This document shows, one piece after another, positions 33,432 through 47,800 of a stretch of DNA of 64,000 nucleotides. The notes below the pieces were generated by a model, which searched no databases, was not told the origin of the DNA, and saw nothing but the letters and a program-made list of their open reading frames with translations. The translations under genes were made by a program, and so were the position numbers. How positions within the stretch are numbered: position 1 is the first letter of the stretch; the number at the start of each line of letters is the position of its first letter. Location of the stretch: the NCBI RefSeq assembly GCF_018873765.1, contig NC_057925.1, positions 9,187,568 through 9,251,567 of the forward strand, in the 5' to 3' direction. The DNA is from Telopea speciosissima (taxonomy: Eukaryota > Streptophyta > Magnoliopsida > Proteales > Proteaceae).

Positions 33432-35230
33432 TCATCTTTGATCCCGCTCTTCAGGCCGCCGACCCCCACGCTCTTCTCGACCTCCTTTGACATATCGCTT
33501 CAAATGATCCGCTTTTATCAGCTCTTCGATTTCTCTTTTTAGCTGATAACAATCCTCGGTGTCATGACCGGTGTCCTTGTAGAACTGACAATATTTGTTG
33601 GGATTTCGAGATGACCCCGCTTGCATCGGTCGGGGTCGACGGATGTACCCATCGTCCTGTATTTGCATCAAAATCTCCTTGCGCGAGGTATTCAGTGGGG
33701 TATAATCGGGGCTCCGAGCTCGATCTGACCTGTCGGCTCGACGATCCGTCCTGGGCCATTTGTCTTCCCTACGGTCGTCTGTTGTCGGCCTTTTCTTATC
33801 GAGTAGGCCTTCGTTTCCCTTCCGGGCCTGGAGGACCTCGGCCATATTTGTAAATTCATTGCATCTCTCTAAGAGCTCGGCCAGGTTTTTGGTCGGCTTT
33901 CGGGCCAAGTCCTTGATGAGGTCCATGTCGGCAAGCCCGTTGCTCATAGCAGTATGGGCCGTTGCCTCATCCAAATCCTTGATGTCTAAGGATTCCTTGT
34001 TGAAGCGGGAGACGAATGCTCGGATCGACTCGTCGGGCCTTTGCTTCACGCTGAGGAGGTTGATCGTTGTCTTCTTGTGTTTCATACTACTCTGGAAGCG
34101 CGTGACGAAGGCTCGACAGAGTTGAGCGAAGCTTGTTATAGAGTTCGGCGGCAACCAGGAGAACCACGAGGTCACCGCGCCCATAAGGGATGCCGGGAAG
34201 GCTCGACAAGAAACGATCTCGGTTCCTCCGTACATGGTCATCATCGCATTAAAGTAGTTGATGTGATCTATTGGGTCGGTCATCCCGTCATATCGATCGA
34301 ACGGGGGAGGCTTAAACCCGGTCGACAGTGGCGCGATCATGATCTCAGGAGGATATGGGTGACTCCGACCAACGAATAGGCGTCCGGGGTTGCTTGTTTC
34401 TTCAACCCCTCTACTTGCTCCGCCAAGTCTCGTAGCCGCCTCTCCAGCTCGATTTCAGGTGCTCGGTCAATCGGCTCTTCAGCCCGAGGTCTGTAGGGTC
34501 GATCGCCCCGTTGTGGTCGGTCATTCTGGTCAGCTCGGTCCGCACCATCCTTCCTTGTTCTTCTTTCCTCCTGGAAGTTGGACCCACGAGGGCTCCCCTG
34601 TTGTTTTTCTTGGGGAGGCGAGCTTTGATGCCGGGGGGTATGACGAGATCCTTCTCCTTATCTCGCAGCGCGCCTTTCATTCGGCTCTTTCCCTTGTTCT
34701 CGGACTCTCCTCGGCTGTCCGTCCTCTCCGAGCCATCCAGAAAATACCGACCTCCTCGCTACCAAGCCGGCTGGTTCGATTTCCTGCCCTATTCCCGGGC
34801 TTCAGCGATGCTCTTGCTCATCCCACCGGGCGCCTCTACTAGGGCGCGGAGGTGGAGTCTTCTGACAAGACAGGTGTGAGGACGAGGCTCGGCTAGGCTC
34901 GGCCCTATGCCGGCCACCATTTTGCTATAAGTTTCTCTCTGCGCGGACCGGGGTTGGAGGGGGCGCGACCAGTGGTTGGCCCATCAGCCCGCCTCGGGCC
35001 ATCTGGTTCATGAAGGTGCGCAGCATCTCGTTGGTGTGGAGCATCTGCAACTGCAAGTCCATAACTTGTTGATTATTTGCCGGGCCTTCGGGGTCCAAAC
35101 TCTCCGGCAAGGGCGGCGGAGCTGGTAGGCCTATCCCGTCCAAGCTTAGCTCGGCCCGTACCCGGTCAGTCGCGGCCGTGGTTAGCACACCCCCCCCATT
35201 CCCACCCTCTGGTGGGGGAATGGTGCCCAT
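33432..35230 (-). pseudogene. gag polyprotein, frameshifted
   Basis: The likely start is at 35230 (MGTIPPPEGGNGGGVLTTAA). Frame shifts and stops separate 34925-35230, 34411-34680 and 33432-34340. The last frame holds the retrotransposon gag domain (DRYDGMTDPIDHINYFNAMM, AVTSWFSWLPPNSITSFAQL) and a zinc-knuckle-like KYCQFYKDTGHDTEDCYQLK. It forms the capsid-like particle in intact elements. Confidence 0.85.
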
Positions 35231-35427
35231 GATGGGCTACCCACCCCCTGCTCGAGGGGGTCTTTTGTTTATCCCCTGTCGAGAGGCTTCAGGGGGTGGT
35301 GATCGCCTCGTCTGCCAATGGGTTGTGGCTCTTCCGTGCGGGAAATCGAGCCATGCCGCCCTGACCTCGTGTGCATCATTATTGTTGCTCTTGAAGTTGG
35401 TAGAAACGATGATGCTTGCTGATGTCA

Positions 35428-35445
35428 TTCCCACAGACGGCGCCA
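35428..35445 (-). other. Primer-binding site
   Basis: Read on the minus strand as TGGCGCCGTCTGTGGGAA, starting 4 nt after the end of the 5' LTR. TGGCGCC-type sites are usual in Tat elements; the exact tRNA primer is not certain. Confidence 0.75.
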
Positions 35446-35449
35446 GATC

Positions 35450-36156
35450 TGTTGCGGGTGAAAACCTCCAATGCCCGGTTCGCCCACGGATGAGCCTGCA
35501 AAAACCAAGCAATGAGCACAAGAGAACCGGTGTGGCTCCGACCTAGGACTCTCTAATGCTCAAGTCAGGTCTCCAATGCAACAGCGTAACTGCGTAGTAA
35601 AAGCAAGATGAGGAATGGTGCTCCATACCTGGGTATTTATAGAGTGAGGATGAGATGAGGCGGTTGGGAGAGTCCTAGTATGGTAGGAGTCCTTCTTTCA
35701 GAAGGTTCCCTCGCGTAGAGCGGAGTGGAGAGCTATTTTCGGGGTCGGGCTCTTATTAAGGTAAGAGTCCATATAGAGTGTGATTCCGTGTTGCGCTGGC
35801 ATCGTGGCTCGATCCTTATCCCGTGATTCTCGGGATGCGCTGACGTGACCAGGAGATCCCCGGTGGGGCATTATGGCAGCTTCAGTGGAGGAGGGCTTGG
35901 AGGTCGGCCTCGGAGGTCGGCAAGGGAGGTCGGCCCAAGAGGTTGGTCTCGGCCGTAAGCTCGGCCAGGAGTCTATGGCTGACCTGTATGAGCTCAGCCT
36001 CAGCCACCGGCTAGCTTGCGCGAGTTTGGTTCTGTCCGGTGATTTATCGTAGATGGGGTCGGCCCAGTTTCCTGCTTGGCCCAATTCGATTCTCGGGCTG
36101 AGGTCGGGTCAGCCATGTGGCAGCCTCTGATAGGTGGGGTGTTTTATGCCTCATCA
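35450..36156 (-). repeat. 5' LTR of the Tat-type element
   Basis: 707 bp, bounded TGTTGCGGGT...GCCTCATCA on the plus strand. The minus-strand TATA-like CTATAAATA is at 35634-35642. It is slightly longer than its partner because of an extra GGAGGTCGGCCTC-type block near 35900. Confidence 0.92.
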
Positions 36157-36544
36157 CGATCCCTTCCAGTGATTTTCTCGATCAAAGCATTAGGTTCCAC
36201 TCGATGCCTTCAATCGCTTTGGCTTTTTACACTTCTTCCATCTACAATTTAGTCACACAAATCACAACTAGAGGCAAGGGAGGCATGGTACGAAAGATTT
36301 TAAAATGTGGACTAGATAATAGGATCAGCCTCCATTGATTTTGATCTGATTCTATTCCGAAGTACCCATAAAATTGGACCAAAACCTAGAAATCGGATTT
36401 GAAAGGGAAGACAGATTTTTCCCGAGCTCTCTGGTTTTGGAGTTTTCATACAAAATATTATAAATCTATTTACAAGAAAGGAAAAAAAATATTATTAGTT
36501 ATTAAAAACCAAGAAACCAACCTCCATATATCCTCAATACATGT

Positions 36545-38290
36545 GTATCTAAATCAAGGGAGTTGGAGGGTTTGATCTCGCGCCTACAAGGTAAGCTTGC
36601 ATTATGGAAATCTAAATCCTTATCGTTTGTTGGGCGGGGGGTTTTGATCAAGTCGGTCCTGGCTTCCACGCCCGCCTACTTAGTACAATGCTTTCGCTTT
36701 CCAATTCAAATTTACCGTAAGATCGACTCTATTTGCCTCCAATTTTGGTTGGGTGATTGTGGCACCAAGAAAAAACCTTCTCTCATTTCTTGGGAGAAGA
36801 TGTGTCGCCCTAAGGCTTCTGGGGGGTTGGGTTTTAGAAAAGCCTATCATCATAATCAAGCGTTGGTTTTAAAACTTGGGTGGAGATTACTAAATGAACC
36901 TTCTTCTTTGTGGGCCAGAGTCTTAAAGGCCAAGTATTTTCCCAAAACTAGTTTCTTTGACCCTAGTACTAGGGCTAAGAAGGGTTCTTGGACTTGGAAT
37001 GGCATCACCCAGGTGACCCCTATTCTGCAAAGCATGCTGTGTAGGCGTATTGGTGATGGGCGCACTACATCTTTCTGGTATGATAAATGGATCCCTTCCC
37101 TTTCTGCTAATCTTGCTAGCTTACTGTCTACTCCTTTATTCACAAACTCTAAATCACTAAATGTTTGCCATTTTAAAGAAGGATCTAACTGGAATATTGA
37201 TCTCATCAATTATCATGTCCCCCAAAGTGTTGCTCCTCTTGTCCACTCTATTACATTTTCTAATTCTAATGATCAATGGTACTGTCAGAACTCGACTTCA
37301 GGACTTTTCACCACTAAACTTGCTGTAAGGCATTTACTTTCCTGCTCTACTGCAAACTTTGATAATCCTGTTGGTTAGTGGAAATTTTTTTGGAAATTTT
37401 CTTTTGGCGTTTGCTCAATGCAGGACTCCCTACCAAGGATATTCTATCGAAATGGAGCCAGATTGAGTCGACATGTGCTTTCTGTGGAAATGGTGTTGAA
37501 TCTCTATGGCACATTTTACTTTCTTGTGATTGGGTTAAACGTATTTGGGCAGCAGAACCATTGGGGCTAAGGACAGAATTTCTGGCTTTTGATACTATCC
37601 TTCGTTTCTGTCGATTTTTTCACTTAACACTTTCGGACTGATAAAACTCTATTGCTATGGTTTTTTAGTATTTTTATTATTACTTGTTACTTTATATGGT
37701 CTTGTAGAAATAAGTTAATAGTTGAGTCCATACAACCTAACCCTTTAAGGGTCGTACAGGTTGTTTCACAATGGCTGGTTGACTTAAATTTAAGTGCTTT
37801 TAAATCTAATTACCCTCACACTGATTGTGTCCCTGATATAGTCATCCCTTTCCACTCCCCATTTTTTGCCTTGCCTAGTTATGATTTTCCTATCTTGATC
37901 TGTGCACGGATTCTATTCACCTAGACTGACTGGGGCAGGGTGGGCCTACCTCTTTTTGGTTGATGGCAAGTTTAAGTTTTTTTATGCAAGAAAACTGCTA
38001 TGTACAGAGAATGTAGATACTTATGTTTTTTGCGATCCTTAAGGGTCTCAACCATGCTGCCTGTATTGGATTGCAGATTAAGGAAATTTGGTGTGATAAT
38101 CAGTGGATCATTGAATCTCTTCCATCTCCAACCAAAAATGCCAATGGCCATGGCACTTAGTTCCTCAGATGCTACGGATTTCAGATCTAACCCAGAATGT
38201 ATATTTTCGTCTTAACACTTGCAACTTTAGTGCAGCTGTAGTTAAAACTTGGCACGCAATGCTTGTATGGACATCCATGTGTTCTAGTGT
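36545..38290 (+). mobile_element. L1-type LINE remnant, 5'-truncated
   Basis: Plus-strand frames at 36563-37378, 37378-37641 and 37652-37924 read as the C-terminal part of a plant L1 ORF2. The end of the reverse transcriptase is RLQGKLALWKSKSLSFVGRG and GLGFRKAYHHNQALVLKLGW. The zinc-finger domain follows (FFWRLLNAGLPTKDILSKWS, CAFCGNGVESLWHILLSCDW). A degraded RNase H-like stretch follows (about 38010-38200). Several stops and frame changes break it. Limits are approximate. Confidence 0.85.
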
Positions 38291-38800
38291 ATTTTTTCCT
38301 TTGGTTTCATCAGGAAAACAAAAATACATGTGTACAAATAAGATATTATCTGTTTACATAACATTGATTATAAAGGGGTCTACGGTACTCAAGTCAGGAC
38401 CTTGCAAGTGTCTCCGGTATGCATATTACAGATCTTTCTTTATCTAAGAATGTGAAAATACAACAAGGATGAAGATACATTACGAACAAAATTGCTCGAA
38501 CTGATCAGTACACGGCCTCCTCATGAGGCATAGAAGAACAGATTTCTATGGATCCTCTTGATTGAACGTACCGAGTAACTCTCCGTCTTCTGTAAGAACT
38601 TGTCCATATCTTTGATTGAGACACTTAAAACTCCCTCGCTGGAGTGCTTCCTGATGAACAATGGCAGCTACTCTACCAAAAATGCATGCTACGTCCAAGA
38701 TCGTTAATTTCTTCACCCACATTTGCATAAGCCACACTTTCCATTTGCTACCAAGGCATCCAACATTCAGAATTTATCAAGCCATCCAACTACTCATTGG
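38291..38800 (-). other. 3' flank of the RRP12-like gene
   Basis: Contains the 3' UTR of the minus-strand RRP12-like gene downstream of the TGA at 38801-38803. The minus-strand frame at 38546-38737 lies beyond that stop and is probably untranslated. No clear polyadenylation site could be assigned. Confidence 0.5.
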
Positions 38801-41800
38801 TCACTTAGTTTTGGAATTTCGAAGAACAAAGGGTCTATGGACTCGCCCTTTGTTTGCTTTATTCACTATCTTCCTTCCTATCCTTCCCTTTCTACCATTC
38901 GTGGTCAATTCCCTCTTTTCATTCTTCTTTTCCCTGGATATTGAGCGATCACCCTCCATTTGTCTTTTTGAATCTGAGTGAATACTGTTAACCCATCTCC
39001 TCCCACTGCCACTATCAGCAAACTTACGGCGCTTATTTGTGCTTGGAGTGCCAATTTTATGTTTATTTTTTCCCTTCTTCAGGGTTCCATATGCACTGGA
39101 ACTTGTTTCCCCACCTGGAATACCTAATTCTTCACGCGTCCTCTTTTGCTCCCTAGAATACAGACGAGTTCAGAATGAGAAATAATCTGAATACATATAT
39201 CATTTTTCTTTTGGTAAAACATAGGTGAATATCAGACGTCCTGGTAGGTGTAATTAAGTAATCAGACCCCTTGAGAGATGAATGTGGAAGGTTCAGTTCT
39301 GTCTCTGTATTCCCAGCTTCTTTGGAACTTCTATTGCCATGGCGTTGCTGCAATGAAGTATGAAACAATACAAAGCATTACAAAATCATCCTCAAGAAAT
39401 TTAACCAAAGCACAAAGGCATTTGATCCTAACCTTCAATATGGATCCAACCCACATAAAGAGGTAACCAACCCAAACCCAAAAAATATAAGTTCTGACAC
39501 TCACCTCATCCTTAACCCATATTGAGTGGTGGGTAGCAGACACTAGGTGGACTCTCAACTCAAGCAGTTTGCATTAAATTCAGAGATGCTTCGATATATA
39601 CCAAAGCGAAGTGTTTCCTTCACAGCCCATTAAACTTGTTAAGATGTCCCCAAATATCTGCTACATAGCAGCTTGGCTTGTGCCAAAAGTTTGAGGACAT
39701 GTTATCCACATCACTATTTACTCATCAAAAGGATGTAAATACATGGAGTTATAAAACTCTGAAAAATGGCATTAGCAAACTTTGTATAGTTTTGCTTAAT
39801 GACTGAAAGCGGTTCAATACGATGTGCCAAACAAATGATTTGGCCCAGAAATTTGTCACATGGCCAATCCAAAGATGGCCCACCAACCCAACAGTCAGAT
39901 CTGAAGATCAACATAACTTTTCCCCATAAACAACATTGATTCGTTTATGAAAGAGGTCAAGATGCAACTCTAAGACCCAGTCCACATTATATGTGAAGCT
40001 AAAGAATGATTCTTCATGCATTTGCACAGGTAATTTATGCATTGCCGGAGGGGAAAATTTTCTTTTGATTTTCCTTTTTCTTTTTTAGTTTTTATAACAG
40101 GAAAACACAATTTCTCCAAATAAAATCTTGTAAATATAGCATAACTCCCTCAAGTAATTATATTTTAAATTTAGCAATCTATTCATTCCTGTAGGTAGGC
40201 TGAAATTTCCATGGGAAGGGTTATCATGAAATTTTTTAAGCCAAAATTAGTAAATTACCGAAAATAAAGAACAAAGTTATTTATGCTATTACAAATTTAC
40301 AATAGAAATATAATTTCCCTCGTATATGTTTATTAAAATTAATATCGATTTTCAATAATTCTAATAGTTTATGAAAATTAAAAAAGAAAAGTAATTGACC
40401 CCAAAAGTAAGATTAGGCCAAGAGAATTTAATTATGTATCTTGTCCTATAATTTGTATATAAAAATATTACTACTTTTCCATTATAGAAATTCTATTTTG
40501 CATTTGCCTTCGGCATTGGACATGTTTGTGTATGACATCTCTATGCTTGGTTCTATGGTTTTATCGCAACGGTATGTGGTAGACCCTTTTTGTTTATGTA
40601 AAATGATTTATAGTTTTTTACTACTCAAACCTCATGATAAACTGGAAAAAATAATTTTCTAATTTACAAAAACATCTCGGATCATTTGCTTTTACATCTA
40701 ATAAAATTCATTGATATCTGTTTATGATTGAGAAAGTTAATCCTATTTCCATTGTGAAATCCCCAAATTTCCTGATGATTTCCATGACTTCTCTATATTT
40801 TACTTTATTTCGCCCAAAGTTCACTGAATATGCCGAAATATATTAACTGAAATAAAATTGATACACACACCCATGCCACCCCAAGTTCCATGGAAATTTG
40901 TAAAACTGATGCTCAAGTCACATCTGTCTTTTGATATTGGCAGCTAAAGAGAGGTTACCTCCAAAACAGTCTTGATAAAGCCCTTATATTTCTCTGGCAT
41001 CATTGACTCGATTAAAGCAGAACCACACTTCCGTATCACAATTTCCAATATGATTGTGACCTATCAACAAAAATGCACAATTACGCCAAAATTGCAAGAA
41101 ATGAACACATCAACAAACATATTTTCTAGACAATGCATTAGAAAGGAAGTCAATGGCACAATTGCACATGCCTTTGTTCTGAAATGATTTCTTGAGACAG
41201 ATGACCATGGGATAATCCCGTTAACAATATCAACAAGAAATTTCTGTAGGTCTTTTGCTTGCAAGCAGGAAACCAACACTTTCATGAAGCCTAAAGCAGC
41301 CTGTTTCAAGTAAAACTGTCATACAAGCATGAAAATTGACAGAAAAATAGAAAGTATTTAGAGTTTCCGTAGTACTTACCTTTATAACTTCCATGGCTTT
41401 ACTTTGGAGTAAAGCTAAAACAGAAGGAACCAGATCAGGTACAGAGAAACAGATATCCACATCCTTGTACATTAGCAAAGAAAGTGCAGCAACTGCTCCA
41501 CTTGTTATGTGAGGAGATACACCAGAAAGATATCCCATCAACTGGAAGATGCAAAATCAATAAGGAGATTAGAAATTTAAGAAAGCAGTCACTGGTCACA
41601 AAGAAACTGTCTGACAGAATCAGAGTAACAGCAACCAGTATTTGCGCAAACCAATGAAGGAAAATAAGAAGGGGAGAAGGAAAAAGAGAAAATAAAGAGA
41701 AAACAAGGGCTGATCGATTAAGATGTTGTGTTACGCTAATCGACCAGCGTAAGATATATTTATATGACTTAAACAATGCTCATTTACATACAACTCCTTC

Positions 41801-44800
41801 TGTAAAAGCAAGGACCCATATAACCCACTAGCATAATATATATACCCCTGCCGACACAACCATTAGCAGTATAATCTTCATCTTACCCTCAAGCTGGAGC
41901 ATATATATCACCTAAACTCCAGCTTGAAACAACCAGAACAGAAGGCCGCATTTGGTAATACTCTGAAAAAGTATTTTCCGTGTTTTTTGTTCATGGAACA
42001 AAAAAAACACTGAGAAAGGTGTTTGGTACGTCAGTTTCATATTTTTATTTTCTCAAACTGAACCGAACACACATGGATACAAAAAAAACGTTGCTTTGTT
42101 GTTCTAGAAACAAATCAAGATAAACACAAAACCCTCTTAAGTCTAACCCCAACTCTCCAATCATCTTATCTTCAGTCACTCTCACTTCGCCTAGCTCGAG
42201 AGAGGTGGCATCTCTCTCTCTCTCTCAAACCCTAACATGTTTGCTCCTACTGTTTCTAAAACAACGGTTTGTTTGCTGTTTGACGTTGTATGCAGCGTGA
42301 CCTGACTGATTCAACAGTCCTAGGATGCAGGTGTGGGATCAGGGGATTCTCTTCTTTGCCACAGAAGTGCACTGCAGGGAATCGTGGAACTTCAGGTGTG
42401 CAATAAATGCAAGATCTTATGGTGCTTTCTCGTACACTACACATAATTATCTAGCTTCTTGTGTTGGCTGCAAAATACTTTACTTATAATAACAGTGTTT
42501 TCATGCATGACCAAGTAAAATGGTTTAAGGAGAGTACCATAATGATCCCAGTTGGATAAAATTAATGTTTTTCATACCTCTTGGGACTTTGGATTTGACA
42601 ATGTTTTCATGGGTCATGTAACTCACAATAATTGGAATCATCTGTGAGGCTATTGTTTGATCAATTTACTTTCAAGAATTCAACAGTTCCCTGTTAGTAT
42701 CTCCATGAAAATTTGAGTTGGTTAAATTTTAAGTGAATGGTGGATCATGTGAGAGTCGACATTCAGATTTCGTTTTTTGTGCTTAGTTAAAACATAACAC
42801 AGATTCTAAATTGAATTATCTTAGTAAACCAGTTTAATCTAGCTATCAGGTAAATGAAGCTCGCTTTAGTGAAGATTGGACCAGTCATGGGAGGTACTTG
42901 CCAAAGAAATACACATTGTAAGTATTTCATATTATTTTTGTGACAAAGACAATTGAAAACAAACCAAAATCTATAGAGGAAGAAGTGTCGGCTGCCAACC
43001 TGATGCACCACTATAGGAAAATAGATATATATATATTAGAAAGTATATACAAAGTGAAGAAAGAGGAGGACACACCTACTGCAATAGAAGACACTGTCAA
43101 TAGGTAACATACGTGTAAAATTTAAAGATAACATATTTACTAAAGAAAATAAATATCTAATTATCCTACTAGACTAAAAACCAGATTTGGTCCGAGTTCT
43201 CGGTCTGGGTTCACAAACGTATTTGGGTCGATCCATGGAAACACTCCTGCATCACCCCCTCCAATGCCTAGATGCCGTGACAACTATGGACACAACCATT
43301 AGTGGTATAATCTTTTAACACTGTCTAGAAAGAGAAAAAGTCCCAGACAATACATCTCAGAAGAAAGTTAATAAAGCTATTAGGAAAAAAGAATAATAAC
43401 TGTAAGTCCTCAATTTCCTACAACCTCATAACGCATAAGACAGTAACCTCTGGATCAATCTGATCCTCCAAGTACACTAGACCACAGTTACAAGAAGGGA
43501 TACATCTTAGAAGCAAGTTAATAAGGCTATTAGGAAAAAAAGAATAATAACTTTAAGTCCTCAATTTCCTAAAACCTCATAACGCATAAGACAGTGCACC
43601 TCTGGATCAATCTGATCCTCCAAGTACACTAGACTACAGTTACAAGAAGAGAATGAAGATAGCTGTGAAAATCAAAATATAATGCTAGAATAAGTGAAGT
43701 GAGAAGTCTGAAGAGGACCAAAAAGGAAGAAACGACAAATGATCGCTTCATCACTTAGAACCAAGCATCCTTCCAACTACAGTCAGATTATCCACTGTGT
43801 AATAAGGTATGAATGGCCAACAGATCCCACTGTGTAATATCTTCATCATCATACTAGGTAGGACTTCCAACTCAACAGCAGTAATAAGTTTCGAAGTAGT
43901 TAGCCGGAATATGATGTTACTAAAGATCACAAAGAGCTGTGGTACAGAAAAAATTGAGAACAATATCTACATATGCGGACCAAAATAATCCTAGAAACTG
44001 AAACCACAGAATTAATTACTAGCTAGTAGGAAAAATTAAGTAGATTACCATAATGAATAGTCGTTGATGAGGTTCAGGATCGCCAAATGAAGAGTTATTC
44101 AAGCTGGAGCTTATCATGACCAGTGTATCATAAGCTGTTTTTCTAGCTCCTTCTTCGGACTGCATAATTAGTAAAAAAATCTCCTATAAGCATAGTAATG
44201 GTTACATATAACTAATCCCAATTCTACAATAGACGATTTCTGTTATTTGTAGTAATGGTTATGTATATGCATAACATCTCTAAATCTACGCTCTTTTCCT
44301 CTTTTTTTGGTTAGAAAAAAACTTCTCTTCAACCCTTCAAAAGCTTGTGCTCCACAAGCCCAACCAGCAAGCACAACCTGATATAAGAGCATAATCTCCA
44401 TCATAATTGTCAAGGCGTTGCCAATGTAGCCTTATTGGATGCAGGAAAGGCAACCGCCTTGGTCACCTGGTCAGCCACCTTATTGTCTGTTTTCTTTTTA
44501 ATGAAATCGATTCTTATTTTAACCCCATTATTGGTTTGTGTACAGGATTATGAAGCACATGCAATACATGGAATCGTGTTGTAAGGGAAGAAAAACAGAA
44601 TGGAAAAAAGAGAAGAGAGTGATGTTATTCATACTTCAACTACACCTTCATTGAGACAGTTTACAACTGAAACCCTCAACAGCTCAACCCTTCTGCCTGC
44701 AACTCCATCAATATGCATTCCAGTGATTTTGCTCGACTCCGGCAACTCTCCTATGACAGGTATGCTTCTCTTCTTCTTCTTCTTCTTTGGAAACCTTCCG

Positions 44801-47800
44801 GTGACAAGTATGCTGCTTCTTCTTCTTCTTTTCTGTTTCTTCGTCTCTTTCCTTTTCTGTGTGTGTGTGTGTGTGCGCAGTTATGCTGCTATGTGCATCT
44901 ATGTATTTTGATGGCTATGTATTTCCAGTTGTTAGTTCTTACCTTACCCAATCTTTATTAGCATCACATAACATGCAAGCTGTATGACTGATTTTCTGGT
45001 TCCTAATCTCAAGTACTGGTTAGTTAGAAACTTAGAATTCACTTCCAAGTTCCCACAAAACACTATTTTCCTGCATATGTCTTGCTTAAAATGTACGATG
45101 CAGTCGAGGTCAAGAAGCAAGAAGAATGGGTCAGAACCAGCCCCCACTTGAACCACCCACGGTTCTGCTGGTTCTGATATGGTTTTGTCAACAGGATTGG
45201 ATGTTGACCAGCTTATTTCCTAGCATCTATGGTCATGGTTTGAGTCAAACATGTTTTTAGAAGATCAGATCTTGTGTAGACTGCCTCAGTTAGAAGATTG
45301 AGTGTTGCTGGTAGTTTCTATTTTTGCTGTGGAAATTTCTGTTGGAAGATTATGTGTGGAGCTTGAAGATCTGCTGGAATATTGTTCTCATAGGTGTCAA
45401 GGCGTCACCTTGCGTTTAGGTCCCCCTCCAACACCTAGATGCTATGACAACTATGATTCTCCTAGTGATTACCTTTTATTCTGTTTTGTAATAGATTCTT
45501 AGTAGTTAAGTCAATAGCTACCTAGTGAGTTACTATTATTTCTTTTTTATGTAATACCAATAAGATCTTCCTTTTAGCAGAGTTGCTATTTTAGTACTCT
45601 TCTACACAGAGTTACTTATTTTATAATCCAGCCTTCATTGTTATAAATACAAGTATAAGGAGAACACCCCACATTGATTTTGGCTATACTACTTTGTGTC
45701 TTCTTCATTGTGAAGTTGACGGCTACCGTGGTAAACCAGCAGCAACTCCAAGGTGGTGAATTCTTGGATTGGGACTGCTGGTGATGCCTTTCCCCCAGGC
45801 CTTGGCAGTGAAGCCAGGTCGTATTCCCCTTCCTTCTTCTACTTCTTCTTCTCCTTTTCTTTTATTGTTCTGTCAGTTCCAGCAAGTAACTTCACTCTAT
45901 TGTGGCCTATCATTGGGTGGTTTCTAAACGTTCTTTTTGTCTTATTCTTATTTATTCCTTCTGCTACTACTCACTTATTTTCTGCAGGTTTTCTGTAGTT
46001 TTTCCTATCCTGTGATTTCTGTTTTGCACCATAGTTGCAGGAATTTCATTATTTCGGCCCTTCCAATCCAGCCATTGGATGGGCTTCCTTTTTTGATATT
46101 GTCTTGTCCACCATCCATACTTCCTTTGGCCAGAATTTGGGAGATATCTGACCAAAAGTTTGTGAGTTATTGCTTCACTTAAGAGTTACTAAATTCTGGT
46201 TTTCTTAAGTTTCTATTTTCTGGTCACCATGTTTCTCCTAATTTAACCATCAGTTTGCCTTGATATTTTAGACACATAGTCTAACTATTAGGAACTCTTT
46301 CGACCATAGTTTCAGCCCCATCAGTTGGGTGGATTGAGAAATGAGAAATATAATCCTGTCAATTTTCTGCCTAATGTTCTCAGAGTTTGTTCACTGCGCT
46401 ACTGGTTTTCTAACGGGTTTTCTAGTGTTTGTGTCTTCAGCCTAGTAAACCTCATCAATGAATCATTTTAGGAATCATTGATCTGTAAATGTGTAATGAT
46501 ATCTCTTGTGACTTCTGCATCCCCTATTCAAGCAAACTCTTAGTGCACTCCTCATCTCTTTGGAAAAGTCCATGTTTATTCATTTTTATTGCATAGTTAA
46601 CAAGTTGCTCTTGACCTGCTATGGTTAATTAGTGTGAGATACTATTATAAACTTCCCCATTGCTACAATACATATAATGCATGTTGCCTAGGCACCACTC
46701 TACCACCTTGGGTAGCCTAGCCAGCCCTGACAACTAAGATCTCCATTAGTTTCTTCTCCTATCATCAAATATTTCTGAATTTGACAAAAGGAACAAGCTC
46801 CCAAAAAATTGATGTGATATCTGGCAAACACATGCACCAACTAGCTGGTCAGAAACCTCTCAAGTTGCTTCAGCATCAACTCCTTGCTTAGCAGTATGAT
46901 CAAGCAAAAACCTCTACTCTTGGACACACCTCATCTTCCTGATCAATGGTAAACCCATCTAATGAAGCACTAATCTCGAACCAGTGAATTCCAGTGAAAA
47001 ATCAGCTTGTGATAGTATCGTAGATATGGGAATAAAAACCAGATTAAGAGAAGATTGAATAAATCAATCAAAACACATTTGATATGCATAAAATTCTAGT
47101 AGATTGCTCTAATTAGCCAATATAACAGGTATGCAAAAGATTATCTAAATCTGACGGTGTATTCAGATTTCAGAGAGATCAGATATGGAGTAATCCTGCT
47201 GGGGATAGGAAAGTTGGAAAGTTGCAGACTTCGATGGACAAATTAGGGGTCTAAAACAGAATTCAGTTAAAGGAGTTAAGCAGCTACTTGGTCAAGAAAT
47301 CAGAACCAGAGAGCAGAAATAGAAAGAAGAACTTGAAATAGTAAATTGAAATCAAACTTGTAGTAAGAAAACAGGAAAACAGTTTCTAGTTTGAATTTTG
47401 AAACTGAAGGTCAGAACAGATATCAAAGAACAGATATCAATTGCTATGTATGGAAGCGAATTGGACCCAAATAGTTAGATTTGAAGTTTCAGAAAATTCT
47501 TACTTGGAGTAGGAAATCAAGAAACCAAAATATATATATATATAGAATTTTATGCCTAACAGAATCAGAATTAGAAATTTATATGAAGAGAGAAGAAAAT
47601 TGCAGAAATTAAACTTGTAATCAATGGAGAAGAATAAGAGAAGAGAAGAAATCAGGTCTGGGATACCAATCCCGTATGCCAAGCTCAACAGCTCCAAAAC
47701 TCTTATAAAAGCTCATATTCTTTATTCAAATCATCTCTAATTGATGGGGGTATATTACATATATAAAGACTTTCTAAAGTTCTTAAACTGACTCATAAAA

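Larger units (their letters stand above)
21843..36156 (-). mobile_element. Tat-lineage Ty3/Gypsy LTR retrotransposon, with a nested solo LTR
   Basis: A 14.3-kb element (about 11.4 kb without the nested insert) read on the minus strand. It has a 5' LTR (35450-36156), a primer-binding site next to it, gag, protease, reverse transcriptase, RNase H, integrase, a 66-bp tandem array, an antisense gene, a polypurine tract and a 3' LTR (21843-22537). Flanks read CTATC (21838-21842) and CGATC (36157-36161), a 5-bp target duplication with one change. The order PR-RT-RH-INT makes it Gypsy. The extra antisense frame and the tandem repeats after pol are features of the Tat lineage. Frameshifts, in-frame stops and the nested insertion make it non-autonomous. 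The LTRs differ at several percent of sites by eye, so the insertion is not recent. Confidence 0.9.

Noticed and set aside
47660..47800. Possible LTR promoter region in the large intron
   Set aside because: TATA-like and AATAAA-like motifs are present on the minus strand, but I found no paired LTR, duplication or coding region to support an element.
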